NCBI RefSeq assembly: GCF_025154075.1
Contig: NZ_JAOAMU010000001.1
Location: 519,991-583,990 of the forward strand
Length of the DNA stretch: 64,000 nucleotides
Source: Chryseobacterium herbae
Lineage (GTDB): Bacteria > Bacteroidota > Bacteroidia > Flavobacteriales > Weeksellaceae
Reading direction: 5' to 3'
Shown here: one piece after another, positions 16,471-24,490 of the stretch
How positions within the stretch are numbered: position 1 is the first letter of the stretch
Layout of the letters: each line of letters starts with the position of its first letter
Notes under the pieces: generated by a model
What the model was told of the DNA's origin: nothing
Seen by the model: the letters and a program-made list of their open reading frames with translations, nothing else
Databases searched by the model: none
Made by a program: the position numbers and the translations under genes

Positions 16471-16507
16471 AATTAAATTGCACACAATTTAATTGATCGT
16501 ACATTTG
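16471..16507 (+). promoter_or_regulatory. Palindromic operator overlapping a promoter (candidate OhrR site)
   Basis: AATTAAATTG (16471-16480) and CAATTTAATT (16485-16494) form a perfect 10-bp inverted repeat around CACA. TACATTTG at 16500-16507 is a perfect -7 box. TTG at 16478-16480, inside the palindrome, lies 19 bases upstream as the -33 element. A bound MarR-type dimer would cover the promoter. The ohrR gene lies in the operon it controls, as expected for autoregulation. Confidence 0.75.
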
Positions 16508-16575
16508 CTATAGAAATTCATCACCGGAATTTTTCGGGGTGATTAAATAAAGAAATATAATTTAAAACAATAGAA

Positions 16576-17208
16576 ATGTCATTAATACAAGACTTACAAT
16601 GGAGACACGCTGTGAAAGCTTATGATCCGTCAAAAAAAGTATCACAGGAAGATCTTAATACTATTTTAGAAGCAGCGAGATTGGCTCCTACTTCATCAGG
16701 ACTTCAGCCTTTCCGTATCATTGTAGTGGAAAACCAGGAATTAAAAGAAAAAATGGTGGCCGGAGCTCTAAATCCTGAAGTGATGAAAGATTCCTCTCAC
16801 GTTTTGGTATTTGCAGCGTGGGACAGCTACTCAAATGAAAAAATTGATAAAGTATATGACCATCATACCGATGTAAGAGAATTGCCACAAGGCCGTTTTG
16901 GAAGCTATACGGATATGCTTAAGCAAATGTATGGCAATCAGACTTCTGCGGAACATTTTGCGCATACAGCCCGTCAGACTTATATTGCTTTGGGGTTTGC
17001 TTTGGCTCAGGCTGCAGAATTAAAAATCGACAGTACACCTGCAGAAGGATTCAGTACTGAAGTGGTGGATGAAATTCTTGGATTAAAAGAATTAGGATTA
17101 AAAAGTGTCAGCCTTCTGTATCTTGGGTATAGAGATGAAGAAAAAGACTGGCTTTCAACGATGAAAAAAGTAAGAGTTCCTATGGAGGAATTCATCATCA
17201 AAAAGTAA
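16576..17208 (+). CDS. NAD(P)H-dependent nitroreductase family protein
   Basis: FMN-dependent oxidoreductase of 210 residues, similar to NfsB-type nitroreductases. FMN-binding N-terminus RHAVKAYDPSKKVS, AARLAPTSSGLQPFRIIVV, a mid-segment ARQTYIALGFALAQAAEL and a C-terminal LGYRDEEKDWL are typical. Substrate unknown; quinones or nitroaromatics are usual for the family. It is the first gene of the operon with ohrR and ohr behind the palindromic operator, so it is probably induced by organic peroxides or electrophiles. Confidence 0.88.
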   Translation: MSLIQDLQWRHAVKAYDPSKKVSQEDLNTILEAARLAPTSSGLQPFRIIVVENQELKEKMVAGALNPEVMKDSSHVLVFAAWDSYSNEKIDKVYDHHTDVRELPQGRFGSYTDMLKQMYGNQTSAEHFAHTARQTYIALGFALAQAAELKIDSTPAEGFSTEVVDEILGLKELGLKSVSLLYLGYRDEEKDWLSTMKKVRVPMEEFIIKK

Positions 17209-17229
17209 TATATTCACAACAAATCTTTC

Positions 17230-17676
17230 ATGCTCAGCTTTATGGAAAATTCAAAATCGTTACAACTAGACAACCAGATCTGCTTTCCGCTTTATGTGAT
17301 TGCAAAAGAGATTACGGGACTTTACCGGCCGTTTCTTGATGAGATCGACATTACGTATCCGCAGTATCTCGTTTTGATGGTATTATGGGAAAACGACGGT
17401 CTTGCAGTGAGCCATATCGGTGACAAACTTTTTCTGGACAGCGGAACTTTAACGCCACTTTTAAAAAGACTGGAGAATAAGGGAATCATCGACAGAAAAC
17501 GAAAAAAAGAGGATGAAAGAGTCGTTGAAGTCTTCTTAACCGAAGCAGGGAAAAAGCTGCAGCAAAAGGCATGTGAAATTCCCGGAAAAATACAAAATAA
17601 GATCGGAGTAGAAACAGAAGATCTTATTCATCTTAAGGAAACTATCCAAAAAATATTAAACAAAATAGAAAAATAA
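17230..17676 (+). CDS. ohrR: MarR-family organic hydroperoxide sensor
   Basis: Repressor of 148 residues (ATG 17230; 17242 is an alternative). The N-terminal QLDNQICFPLYVIAKEI contains the redox-sensing Cys at residue 18 in the OhrR-type context (LDNQ-C-FxLY). The winged helix includes YPQYLVLMVLWENDGLAVSHIGDKLFLDSGTLTPLLKRLENKGIIDR and the wing KKEDERVVEVFLTE (listed in parts, contiguous in the protein). OhrR represses ohr until a hydroperoxide oxidises the Cys. It ends directly at the ohr start (no gap), supporting coupling. Confidence 0.88.
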   Translation: MLSFMENSKSLQLDNQICFPLYVIAKEITGLYRPFLDEIDITYPQYLVLMVLWENDGLAVSHIGDKLFLDSGTLTPLLKRLENKGIIDRKRKKEDERVVEVFLTEAGKKLQQKACEIPGKIQNKIGVETEDLIHLKETIQKILNKIEK

Positions 17677-18099
17677 ATGAAAACGTTATATACAACACAA
17701 GTAACAGCACAGGGCGGAAGAAACGGCCATGTAAAAAGTGAAAACGGAGTTTTGGATCTTGAAGTAAGAATGCCTAAAGCTTTAGGTGGTGGTAATGATG
17801 ATTTTGCCAATCCTGAAATGCTTTTTGCAGCTGGATATTCGGCTTGTTTTGATAGTGCGCTTAACAGAGTGATCAGTTTAGCTAAAACCAAAACAGGAGA
17901 AACCACGGTAACTGCTCAGATCAGCATCGGACAGATTGAAAACGGAGGTTTCGGTTTGGCTGCAGAATTAGATGTGAATATTCCCGGAGTTTCTATCGAA
18001 GAAGCGCAGGCTTTGACAGAAAAAGCACACCAGATTTGCCCGTATTCCAATGCAACAAGAGGTAATATGGAGGTGAAAATTGTGGTTACGAATAACTAA
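17677..18099 (+). CDS. ohr: Organic hydroperoxide reductase
   Basis: OsmC/Ohr-family thiol peroxidase (140 residues) that reduces organic hydroperoxides. Both catalytic Cys are present: AGYSACFDSAL (about residue 60) and HQICPYSNATRGN (about residue 124), the second being the Ohr signature. The N-terminal YTTQVTAQGGRNGHV is normal. The gene is immediately downstream of ohrR and followed by a terminator. A decayed second copy of its sequence lies at 19.77-19.87 kb. Confidence 0.92.
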   Translation: MKTLYTTQVTAQGGRNGHVKSENGVLDLEVRMPKALGGGNDDFANPEMLFAAGYSACFDSALNRVISLAKTKTGETTVTAQISIGQIENGGFGLAAELDVNIPGVSIEEAQALTEKAHQICPYSNATRGNMEVKIVVTNN

Positions 18100-18121
18100 G
18101 TTTAATTCCTTTCATGAAATC

Positions 18122-18151
18122 AAATCTGTTTCTTTTCGAAACAGATTTTTT
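18122..18151 (+). terminator. ohr terminator
   Basis: AAATCTGTTTC, loop TTTTC, GAAACAGATTTTTT: an 11-bp perfect stem with a T tail. Confidence 0.85.
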
Positions 18152-18287
18152 CGTTAAATAGGTTCTATTTTTATATATCCAGTATTTTAAAGATTGTTTT
18201 CAGGCTAAAATTATTTAATTTTATGGAACTATAATTTGGACCGACATAACCTTTTGAGACATTGTCTACTCCATCATAAAAATCACA

Positions 18288-19025
18288 ATGATTAAATATT
18301 TATTCTTGATTCTGAGCTTTACTTTTCAAATGGGGAACTCACAAATCCTTAAACCTTTTGATAATGAAAAATGCCAATACTTTTCATATAAAATTAAAGG
18401 AAATGAAGCCGTAAAATTTGAATTTCTCAGTGAACAAGACTACAATAATTTAAAAACCAAAAAAATAAAGTTAAATCCAATCTTCAACTTAGAAAACCAA
18501 AATTTATTAACTGAATTTAAAACGAAGTTTCCAAAAGTTTTTCAAGATTCTTGTGCAACATTCTCTTTTTACGAAAACAACAAATTAAGGAAATCAAAAT
18601 CCTGTAACATAAAATTTCGTCTTGTTGACAAAAAATCTGATTACTATATTTTTAAAATGTCTGGATTTGAAATATCAGGATTTTTATTATTTAATGAAAA
18701 AACTAAAATTTCACGAGTTACAGATAGTTTTCCTCAAATTTTAGAAAATGGGAAATATATTGCCAGTTTTGATAACGGATTAGACTCAACTACAATAAAC
18801 TTTTATAAAAAAAGTGAGAAGAGTTATAATGAATATGAATTGAGTATAACACCAAGATTTAGGATTGATGAATATAATCTTTACAAAAATCCCTATGGAA
18901 ATTTTGATGTATTCATTGCCGTATCTTCAAAAGGTCTTAAGTTGATTGAAGAGGGAAAGAATGGGGAAAAATATGAGTCTGATGAAAATAATGGTTGCCA
19001 TTTGAAACTAAAAATAAGCTACTAA
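18288..19025 (+). CDS. Unknown exported protein
   Basis: A 245-residue protein with a probable signal peptide (MIKYLFLILSFTFQMGNSQ, cut after SQ). No known domain is recognised. The mature part is beta-rich and basic with many Phe and Asn, and is more AT-rich than the neighbouring housekeeping genes. It is followed after 11 bases by another exported protein. Both sit between intact ohr and a decayed ohr copy, which suggests they came in with, or caused, a rearrangement. Confidence 0.55.
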   Translation: MIKYLFLILSFTFQMGNSQILKPFDNEKCQYFSYKIKGNEAVKFEFLSEQDYNNLKTKKIKLNPIFNLENQNLLTEFKTKFPKVFQDSCATFSFYENNKLRKSKSCNIKFRLVDKKSDYYIFKMSGFEISGFLLFNEKTKISRVTDSFPQILENGKYIASFDNGLDSTTINFYKKSEKSYNEYELSITPRFRIDEYNLYKNPYGNFDVFIAVSSKGLKLIEEGKNGEKYESDENNGCHLKLKISY

Positions 19026-19036
19026 AAGATATCTTA

Positions 19037-19765
19037 ATGAAACAATTCACTTTACTTCTAATGGTATTCTCTATATTGATTTCCTGCCATAAAGAAAACA
19101 AATCTGGCTTTGATTCCTCGGAAGAAAGTATAAAATCAGTATTGGAAAATTTTCCAATGATTGATAAAAAATTAGAAAAAGTAACAAAGGTTGATCTGGA
19201 TTCCTTATCTATAACACTTTATAAAAATCCACAAAAAAAAGATTACGACGAAGTTTTAGTTTTTGAAAAGAACAAAAGATTTTATTCCATTCCATTCTTT
19301 TCAAATATGTATTTTGATTATTGGGATTTTACCAACGAAAAGCAACCTCAGCTTTATCCGAAAACCAATACAACTTTTGAAAAGCAAATGAAGATTTTAG
19401 TCACAGAGTTAAATTTAAAACCGGCAGACTTTACAATCCTGACAAAAGCAATGATGGGCAATATTTTAAATACTGAAACCAATCTCTATTTAAAACCAAA
19501 AATTTTCGAAAATTATGTTTATTCAACCTATAGAGTAGATAAATACAAAACGGAAGATTCCGATTCCTGTGTCAATAGAACTCAATCGGTTTTCAATCAT
19601 ATTCTGAAAGATTCAGAAAAAACAATCCGATACAATCAATACTTTTTAGATTCTGAAAATGGAAGAGTTTATGAGCTGATCAATGACTCCAGAAAAAGAG
19701 GTGAACTAAAATTTAAAATCAAAACATATAGAATTGACTGTTTTTCACACATCTTAAATATTTAA
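19037..19765 (+). CDS. Unknown lipoprotein
   Basis: A 242-residue predicted lipoprotein; the ATG at 19037 places the signal MKQFTLLLMVFSILISCHKE at the N-terminus (lipobox ISC), whereas a longer reading would use an internal TTG of the preceding gene. The body has no recognised motif; several Lys/Asp-rich segments and two Cys (DSDSCVNRTQS and RIDCFSH) are visible. It is co-directional with and 11 bases after 18288-19025. Confidence 0.55.
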   Translation: MKQFTLLLMVFSILISCHKENKSGFDSSEESIKSVLENFPMIDKKLEKVTKVDLDSLSITLYKNPQKKDYDEVLVFEKNKRFYSIPFFSNMYFDYWDFTNEKQPQLYPKTNTTFEKQMKILVTELNLKPADFTILTKAMMGNILNTETNLYLKPKIFENYVYSTYRVDKYKTEDSDSCVNRTQSVFNHILKDSEKTIRYNQYFLDSENGRVYELINDSRKRGELKFKIKTYRIDCFSHILNI

Positions 19766-19768
19766 GAT

Positions 19769-19872
19769 AGCTACCTTGACGATGCACTTAACAGAATCAT
19801 CAATTTATTTAGAACCCTTTGACGGAAAGGACATCAGAGGTGAAACTTTCTGTTACGAGTAACCAAGCTTAA
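19769..19872 (+). pseudogene. Decayed fragment of a second ohr gene
   Basis: Two blocks match ohr. Bases 19778-19816 translate DDALNRIINLFRTL and align with ohr DSALNRVISLAKT at about 29 of 39 bases. Bases 19837-19872 translate EVKLSVTSNQA-stop and align with the ohr C-terminus MEVKIVVTNN and stop at about 31 of 38 bases. Between them most of the gene is deleted and the frame is broken by a stop. Identities were counted by eye. Confidence 0.75.
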
Positions 19873-19888
19873 TTTTTTTTAATTAAAA

Positions 19889-19921
19889 TAAAATCTGTTT
19901 TCTTATGTAAGCAGATTTTTA
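19889..19921 (+). terminator. Terminator relic after the ohr fragment
   Basis: AAATCTG...CAGATTTTT with inner CTTA/TAAG pairs mirrors the terminator after intact ohr (AAATCTG...CAGATTTTTT), so the duplicated block seems to have included it. Confidence 0.6.
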
Positions 19922-19938
19922 ACTAGTATACAAACAGC

Positions 19939-20661
19939 ATGGACAGTAGTTTTTTAATCATTTTTATCTTAGGCATCCTGTACTTAATCATTAGATATTA
20001 TACTCCAAAAATAAAGGGATATATTGGTGAACGACGGGTTTCTGAAATTCTTAAAAGATTAAACAATAAAGAATATATTGTCCTGAATAATATAGAATTA
20101 AAGATTAAAGGCTCCATTTCACAAATAGATCACATTATTGTTTCAGATTATGGAATATTCGTTATTGAAACCAAGAATTATAAAGGCTGGATTTTAGGCT
20201 ATGAAAAAGACAGGTATTGGTTTCAGGTTATTTATAAGTACAGACGTAAGTTTTACAATCCTATTTTACAAAATCAGGGTCATATTTATGCTTTAAAACA
20301 CGTCCTGAAAAACTATCCATATTTGCGATATTACTCAATAATTACATTTACAAAAAGGGCAACCCTCAAGACCAAAACATATACTGATGTTGTTTATACA
20401 AATAAGTTATTCAAAACCATAAAAAAATATGATTCAGCTTATGTAAATGAACGAACCAAGAACGAAATTGTCGCAACAATCCTCACTGCAAGGAAAAACA
20501 GTCGTACTGAAGATAAAAGAATAATAGCCAACTCTAATATCAACCGAAATATTTCATGCCCAGATTGTGGAGGAAACCTTATTAAACGAAATGGTCAATA
20601 TGGATCTTTCTGGGGCTGTAGTAATTTCCCGAAATGTACATATACAAGAAACAATAGGTAA
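19939..20661 (+). CDS. NERD-domain protein with topoisomerase-type zinc finger
   Basis: A 240-residue protein. An N-terminal membrane helix ([17 protein letters not shown]) is followed by a NERD nuclease-related domain: [16 protein letters not shown], then [23 protein letters not shown] with the Asp and Glu-x-Lys of the nuclease fold, and later FTKRATLKT. The C-terminus has a C4 zinc finger, [13 protein letters not shown] then [11 protein letters not shown], of the type seen at DNA topoisomerase I C-termini. The role is not known; membrane anchoring plus a DNA-processing fold is typical of this architecture. It lies alone downstream of the ohr fragment. Confidence 0.8.
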   Translation: MDSSFLIIFILGILYLIIRYYTPKIKGYIGERRVSEILKRLNNKEYIVLNNIELKIKGSISQIDHIIVSDYGIFVIETKNYKGWILGYEKDRYWFQVIYKYRRKFYNPILQNQGHIYALKHVLKNYPYLRYYSIITFTKRATLKTKTYTDVVYTNKLFKTIKKYDSAYVNERTKNEIVATILTARKNSRTEDKRIIANSNINRNISCPDCGGNLIKRNGQYGSFWGCSNFPKCTYTRNNR

Positions 20662-20676
20662 GGCTTCTATCAGATA

Positions 20677-21306
20677 TTATCTCGTCGTAGAATCGCTTTT
20701 CTTAAAAGCATCCACTTTCTTATAAGAATCATTCTTCTCTTTTTCTTTTTTATCTGAAATCAGAATTCCGAAAAGGTGGTCTATTTCATGCTGGAAAATA
20801 ACCGCCGTAAAACCTTCCACAATCTCTGAGTATTTCTGCCCTTTCAAATCCACATATTCCAGCTGAATAACTTTGCTTCTGTAAAACTGATCCCTGAATT
20901 CAGGAATGGATAAATCTCCCTCCGGGCCGAGGTTCTGTAGTTCTGATCTCCAGACAATCACCGGATTGATGAAATATTCTATTGGGTTTCCTTCTTTGTC
21001 AAAACGCTGCACCCAAATCACTTTTCTGTTGATTCCGACTTGTGGTGCCGCAATTCCTACTCCACCGTCTGTTGAGAGAAGAGATTCTTTCATTCTTTTC
21101 ACTAAAACAGCGGTATTGGGATCCACCGGGCTGATTTCTGAAGAAAGATTTAATAAGGTTTTATGCTGATCAGCGTCTGTCGTCTGATAAATTGGCATTG
21201 CCGTATTGATATCCCCTTTATTAATGACCGAAATCTCACCAGGTGTCAACTTTTGTGCGTTGATAAAACCGATAAAAAGGATGAGTAGAAAAGGTATTTT
21301 TTTCAT
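20677..21306 (-). CDS. Secreted peptide-deformylase-like protein with Cys-to-Asp change
   Basis: A 209-residue protein with signal peptide MKKIPFLLILFIGFINAQ and a peptide deformylase fold. Motif 1 GVGIAAPQVG and motif 3 QHEIDHLFGIL are intact. Motif 2, normally EGCLS with a metal-binding Cys, reads EGDLSIPE, so the Cys ligand is Asp. With a periplasmic or secreted location it cannot be the housekeeping deformylase that acts on nascent chains; it may be a hydrolase of another substrate. A short charged Lys/Glu tail ends the protein. It is monocistronic. Confidence 0.8.
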   Translation of the reverse strand: MKKIPFLLILFIGFINAQKLTPGEISVINKGDINTAMPIYQTTDADQHKTLLNLSSEISPVDPNTAVLVKRMKESLLSTDGGVGIAAPQVGINRKVIWVQRFDKEGNPIEYFINPVIVWRSELQNLGPEGDLSIPEFRDQFYRSKVIQLEYVDLKGQKYSEIVEGFTAVIFQHEIDHLFGILISDKKEKEKNDSYKKVDAFKKSDSTTR

Positions 21307-21484
21307 TTTTACTATTTGGAGCTACAAAGATAAATATTGTATTTTGAATAAACAGTAGACCTAAGCTAATGTAAGTGCCTGTCTATAAAAACTCCACGAT
21401 TTTTTTTATAGGAAAAGTAATTATCATTTTCACTATATTTATTCTGCTAAATATATAGTTTATTACAATATTAAAAACACAGTT

Positions 21485-22156
21485 ATGGCTGATTTAGAAA
21501 TTCGTAAACATGCCAAGCAGGCATTAAGAGTCCTGACAGATAAAGAGAAAAAAAGTGTCTGGCATAAAATAAGAGAGTTCTTATTGGAAATATTCATCAT
21601 CGTTTTTGCCGTATCACTTTCTATCTGGCTCCATGGGATCAGTGAGAAAAGACATCAGGCAGAAGAAGTAAGAGAGTTCCTCAGTGATCTGAAAGTTGAT
21701 TTAGCCAATGACAGGCAAGAAATTTTAAATCTAAAAAAAGCATTTCCAGCAACCAATCCTGAAAAAATAAAGACGGATACAATCCGTATTAAAGATTCTC
21801 CGGCTAAGGGTACTCCGGTAGAAATTCAGCTACAAAGAATTATCAGAAGTTCAAACTTAGGAAACTATGAGGGGTTTAAATCCAGCGGGAATATTGCGTA
21901 TATAAGCAACAAACCTTTAAAAAGAAAAATTTTAAAGTACTATGAGCAGGATATAAAATTATTAGAAGGCCTTGAAAAAACTTATAATAATCAAGTTGAA
22001 AGAATTGCTGATGAATTTCTGGATGCTAAATCACAGCATTTAAGGACGAATAATTTTCTCCTGGAAACCTACCGCCAAAGTGTTAATGAAAAATATGATC
22101 AGACTATTCTGGAAATCAATATCATTATAAAAGAAATTGATACTGAAATAAAATAA
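21485..22156 (+). CDS. Single-pass membrane protein, DUF6090-like
   Basis: A 223-residue protein of unknown function with an amphipathic N-terminus, one membrane helix (LLEIFIIVFAVSLSIWLHGI, residues about 38-57), and a long helical extracytoplasmic part. The pattern of a helix followed by EEVREFLSDLKVDLANDRQEI resembles a family common in Flavobacteriia. It is a single-gene unit with a strong bidirectional terminator after it. Confidence 0.6.
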   Translation: MADLEIRKHAKQALRVLTDKEKKSVWHKIREFLLEIFIIVFAVSLSIWLHGISEKRHQAEEVREFLSDLKVDLANDRQEILNLKKAFPATNPEKIKTDTIRIKDSPAKGTPVEIQLQRIIRSSNLGNYEGFKSSGNIAYISNKPLKRKILKYYEQDIKLLEGLEKTYNNQVERIADEFLDAKSQHLRTNNFLLETYRQSVNEKYDQTILEINIIIKEIDTEIK

Positions 22157-22160
22157 AAAA

Positions 22161-22200
22161 ACGCACAAATTTTATAATTGTACCTGTAAAATTTGTGCGT
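22161..22200. terminator. Bidirectional terminator
   Basis: ACGCACAAATTTTA (22161-22174) and TAAAATTTGTGCGT (22187-22200) are perfect 14-bp arms between convergent genes, with an A-run on the left. Confidence 0.8.
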
Positions 22201-22205
22201 CTTAG

Positions 22206-23078
22206 TTAAAGTGTTTTCGTCATATCTGCCGGAATGATCAGATTGAAATCTGTCGGGCTATATTCTTTCGCAGGAACTTTCAATTCAGGATCTTCGGATT
22301 CAAAAACAGAGATCACCGCCATTTTAAGATTCGGGTTCTTCTGCTTGATGTACCAGTAGATTCCACCGAATTCCTTGCTGTGATAGTTTCCGTTATAATG
22401 AATAAACGTTTTCCCAGCCTGCATACTTTTCAGGATAGATTCAGCCATGGTAGCATCTTTCGTCGCCTGTGCCGAGATGAAATTCATTACTTTCGTACCT
22501 TCTGCATGGTCTCCCATCATTGCTTTCATTTCCTGATAACCGGGAGTATCCAGCGTAACTTTAATCGGAAGCTGAGCAATATAAGTTTTCTCTTTATCAC
22601 TCAATTTATTCAGAGATTCAAGACCTTCTTTTGCAGTCTGAGACGCATATTTCCTTGGAATATTGGTGGCGATAAAGTTCAGTTTTTTAGTTTTAGCAAA
22701 ATCAACCAGTGGTTTGTAATCCGTCGCGTAATTGTTCCATAAGCGGGCGGAATCTTTTAATGTTTTAGCATCAAATTTTCCTTCCAGATATTGATTCAAC
22801 TGAGCCTGGTTATCTCTTTCGAACATTTCTGCGCCCAGAATGATCTGTCCGTTTTTCTTTTGGAATAAACCTTCCGTCACCTTTAGCTGTAGCCAGTGGT
22901 TGATAGAACTGTTGTGATTTTCGCCAAAGAAAACCACATCATATTTAGCCAGTTCTTTAACCAGTTTTTCGGTCTTTACTTCTTTCCCTTTCTTATCATA
23001 AAACTGATAGGCTTTGATATCCTGCCCGCTTAATGAGCAAAAACCCGCCAGCAAAACGGCTATGAAAATATTCTTCAT
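22206..23078 (-). CDS. ChaN-family putative heme-binding protein
   Basis: A 290-residue exported protein from the ATG at 23078 (signal MKNIFIAVLLAGFCSLSGQ); an upstream extension is not signal-like. It belongs to the ChaN-like (Cofac_haem_bdg) family: KYDVVFFGENHNSSINHWLQLKV, IILGAEMFERDNQ, NFIATNIPRKYA, the long DHAEGTKVMNFISAQATKD helix, and FIHYNGNYHSKEFGGIYWYI near the end. Family members bind heme pairs. The neighbourhood is a heme-uptake locus, which supports a role in iron or heme handling. It lies downstream of, and in the same direction as, hmuS, but a terminator and a 380-base gap separate them. Confidence 0.8.
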   Translation of the reverse strand: MKNIFIAVLLAGFCSLSGQDIKAYQFYDKKGKEVKTEKLVKELAKYDVVFFGENHNSSINHWLQLKVTEGLFQKKNGQIILGAEMFERDNQAQLNQYLEGKFDAKTLKDSARLWNNYATDYKPLVDFAKTKKLNFIATNIPRKYASQTAKEGLESLNKLSDKEKTYIAQLPIKVTLDTPGYQEMKAMMGDHAEGTKVMNFISAQATKDATMAESILKSMQAGKTFIHYNGNYHSKEFGGIYWYIKQKNPNLKMAVISVFESEDPELKVPAKEYSPTDFNLIIPADMTKTL

Positions 23079-23147
23079 TTTTATTTTATTTAAATACAAA
23101 TTACACAAATGTTTCTTCACAAATATCACAAATTTTTACGCTGATTT

Positions 23148-23343
23148 TAAACCACAAAAGACTTTTTAACACTTTAGTTATTTCAAAAGTCAAATACATT
23201 ACGCACAAGAAGTACACTTAAGTTCTATGAAAATCAAAGATTTTCAGCTTATGTGCTCTTACCATTTTCAGGATTGTAAAGCTTTTAAAACTAAAGTGCT
23301 CTAAAGTGTTCAAATAAAAAGCTTTTGTGAGTTTTGTGGTTTA
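23148..23343. repeat. Imperfect long inverted repeat in ChaN-hmuS gap
   Basis: TTAAACCACAAAAGACTTTTT and AACACTTTAGTTATTTCAAAAG (23145-23191) are answered in reverse by CTTTTAAAACTAAAGTG and CTTTTGTGAGTTTTGTGGTTT (23281-23343). No ORF. Similar degenerate words occur at 50.7-50.8 kb. Confidence 0.55.
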
Positions 23344-23396
23344 AAAAAATTTGCGAATAGAATTGATTTATTCTTCAGCAAATCCAGCGATCTGCT

Positions 23397-23440
23397 TCAA
23401 AACAAAAGGCCGTCTTGAATTAAAAAACAAAACGGCCCAT
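23397..23440 (-). terminator. hmu operon terminator
   Basis: On the minus strand GGGCCGT...ACGGCC with a 18-base loop is followed by TTTTGTTTTG, 20 bases after the hmuS stop. The arms are only 6 bp, so strength is moderate. Confidence 0.5.
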
Positions 23441-23457
23441 TCAAAATTATCTAATTA

Positions 23458-24486
23458 TTATTTCTCTAATTCTGCTACAAGATCTTTCCACTCCTGTAAT
23501 TCAGGGATTCCCGGCTTTCTTTTTCCGAATAACTGGACGATGAAGTCTCCGTCCTTATTGAATACTTCGATAGCTGTTACTTCTCCGTCTTCAGTAGGTT
23601 TCTTCACGATCCATGCTTCTGCAATTTTCGTCACATCCAGGTGCAAATTGAAATCCGGATCCATTACATTGAACCACTGCTGGTGCCAAAGTGTTTTCTT
23701 TACGTTTCCTGTGTGGATCTGGATAATTCCTCTGTTTCCAACGAATACCATGATCGGGATATTCTTTTCTGAAGCATCTTCAAGAACATTCACCACTTTA
23801 GCATTATCGATTTTTTTAGCAAATCCTTCCGGAGCTAATCTCAATGCCTGAGTTCTGCTTACCCCGAATTTTCTTGTCATCATAAAGAAATCGTGGGTAT
23901 CTTTTAATTCTGTCCATGCTTTTTTGAATCCTTCAGCATCAATTTCAGCATCTGCTTTTTCAGGAGCTTTTGGAGTCACTGCCTCCACAGCGAACACCTG
24001 ATTCTGATCTTCTGCCTTAAACTGTTCTACAATAGCATCGAAAGCTGCTTCCTCACTGTTTTTTGTCAGGTAGATCTTATGAAGGGCAAGACCGTCTTTT
24101 CCGAAAAACTGAAGGCTTTTCTTGTCACCTTCCACTAGTGCGAATGCAGATTTCCAGTGGTTAAGGAATATTCTAAGGTCAATATCTTCTCCTACGAAAA
24201 GCTGTGCATGAGGGCTGCTGAAATCCCCGTTTTGGTAGATTCCTTTTCTTTCGTGCACACATTCGTCGTTGCGGGTAAGTGCCATCACTTTTCCAAGCTT
24301 CTCTGCTTCGGTAAGGATCGCAGGGAATTCAGAGTTCAGGACAGTAACGCCTTCTCCAATGCTTGTTACCAATAATTCAGCTTCGCTTACACCTAATTGT
24401 GCTGCAGCGTTTCTTATTCTTATATGTGGATTTTCTGCTTTCAGAGCTTCCCATTTTTCCTTTAGATCATTAACTAACGTGCTCAT
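23458..24486 (-). CDS. hmuS: Hemin-degrading factor
   Basis: Cytoplasmic heme-handling protein of the HemS/ChuS family (342 residues), which removes iron from or traffics imported heme. It has the two-fold repeat typical of the family: first half with IRIRNAAAQLGVSEAELLVTS and MALTRNDECVHERKGIYQ, where the His is the expected heme ligand, and a second half with FFMMTRKFGVSRTQALRLAPEGFA, MVFVGNRGIIQIHTGNV and LHLDVTKIAEAWIVKKPT. It is the last gene of the hmu operon, 4 bases after the methyltransferase. Confidence 0.92.
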   Translation of the reverse strand: MSTLVNDLKEKWEALKAENPHIRIRNAAAQLGVSEAELLVTSIGEGVTVLNSEFPAILTEAEKLGKVMALTRNDECVHERKGIYQNGDFSSPHAQLFVGEDIDLRIFLNHWKSAFALVEGDKKSLQFFGKDGLALHKIYLTKNSEEAAFDAIVEQFKAEDQNQVFAVEAVTPKAPEKADAEIDAEGFKKAWTELKDTHDFFMMTRKFGVSRTQALRLAPEGFAKKIDNAKVVNVLEDASEKNIPIMVFVGNRGIIQIHTGNVKKTLWHQQWFNVMDPDFNLHLDVTKIAEAWIVKKPTEDGEVTAIEVFNKDGDFIVQLFGKRKPGIPELQEWKDLVAELEK

Positions 24487-24490
24487 TATC

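Noticed and set aside
23351..23851. Plus-strand ORF of 166 codons
   Set aside because: Mostly antisense to hmuS; no domain and no promoter.
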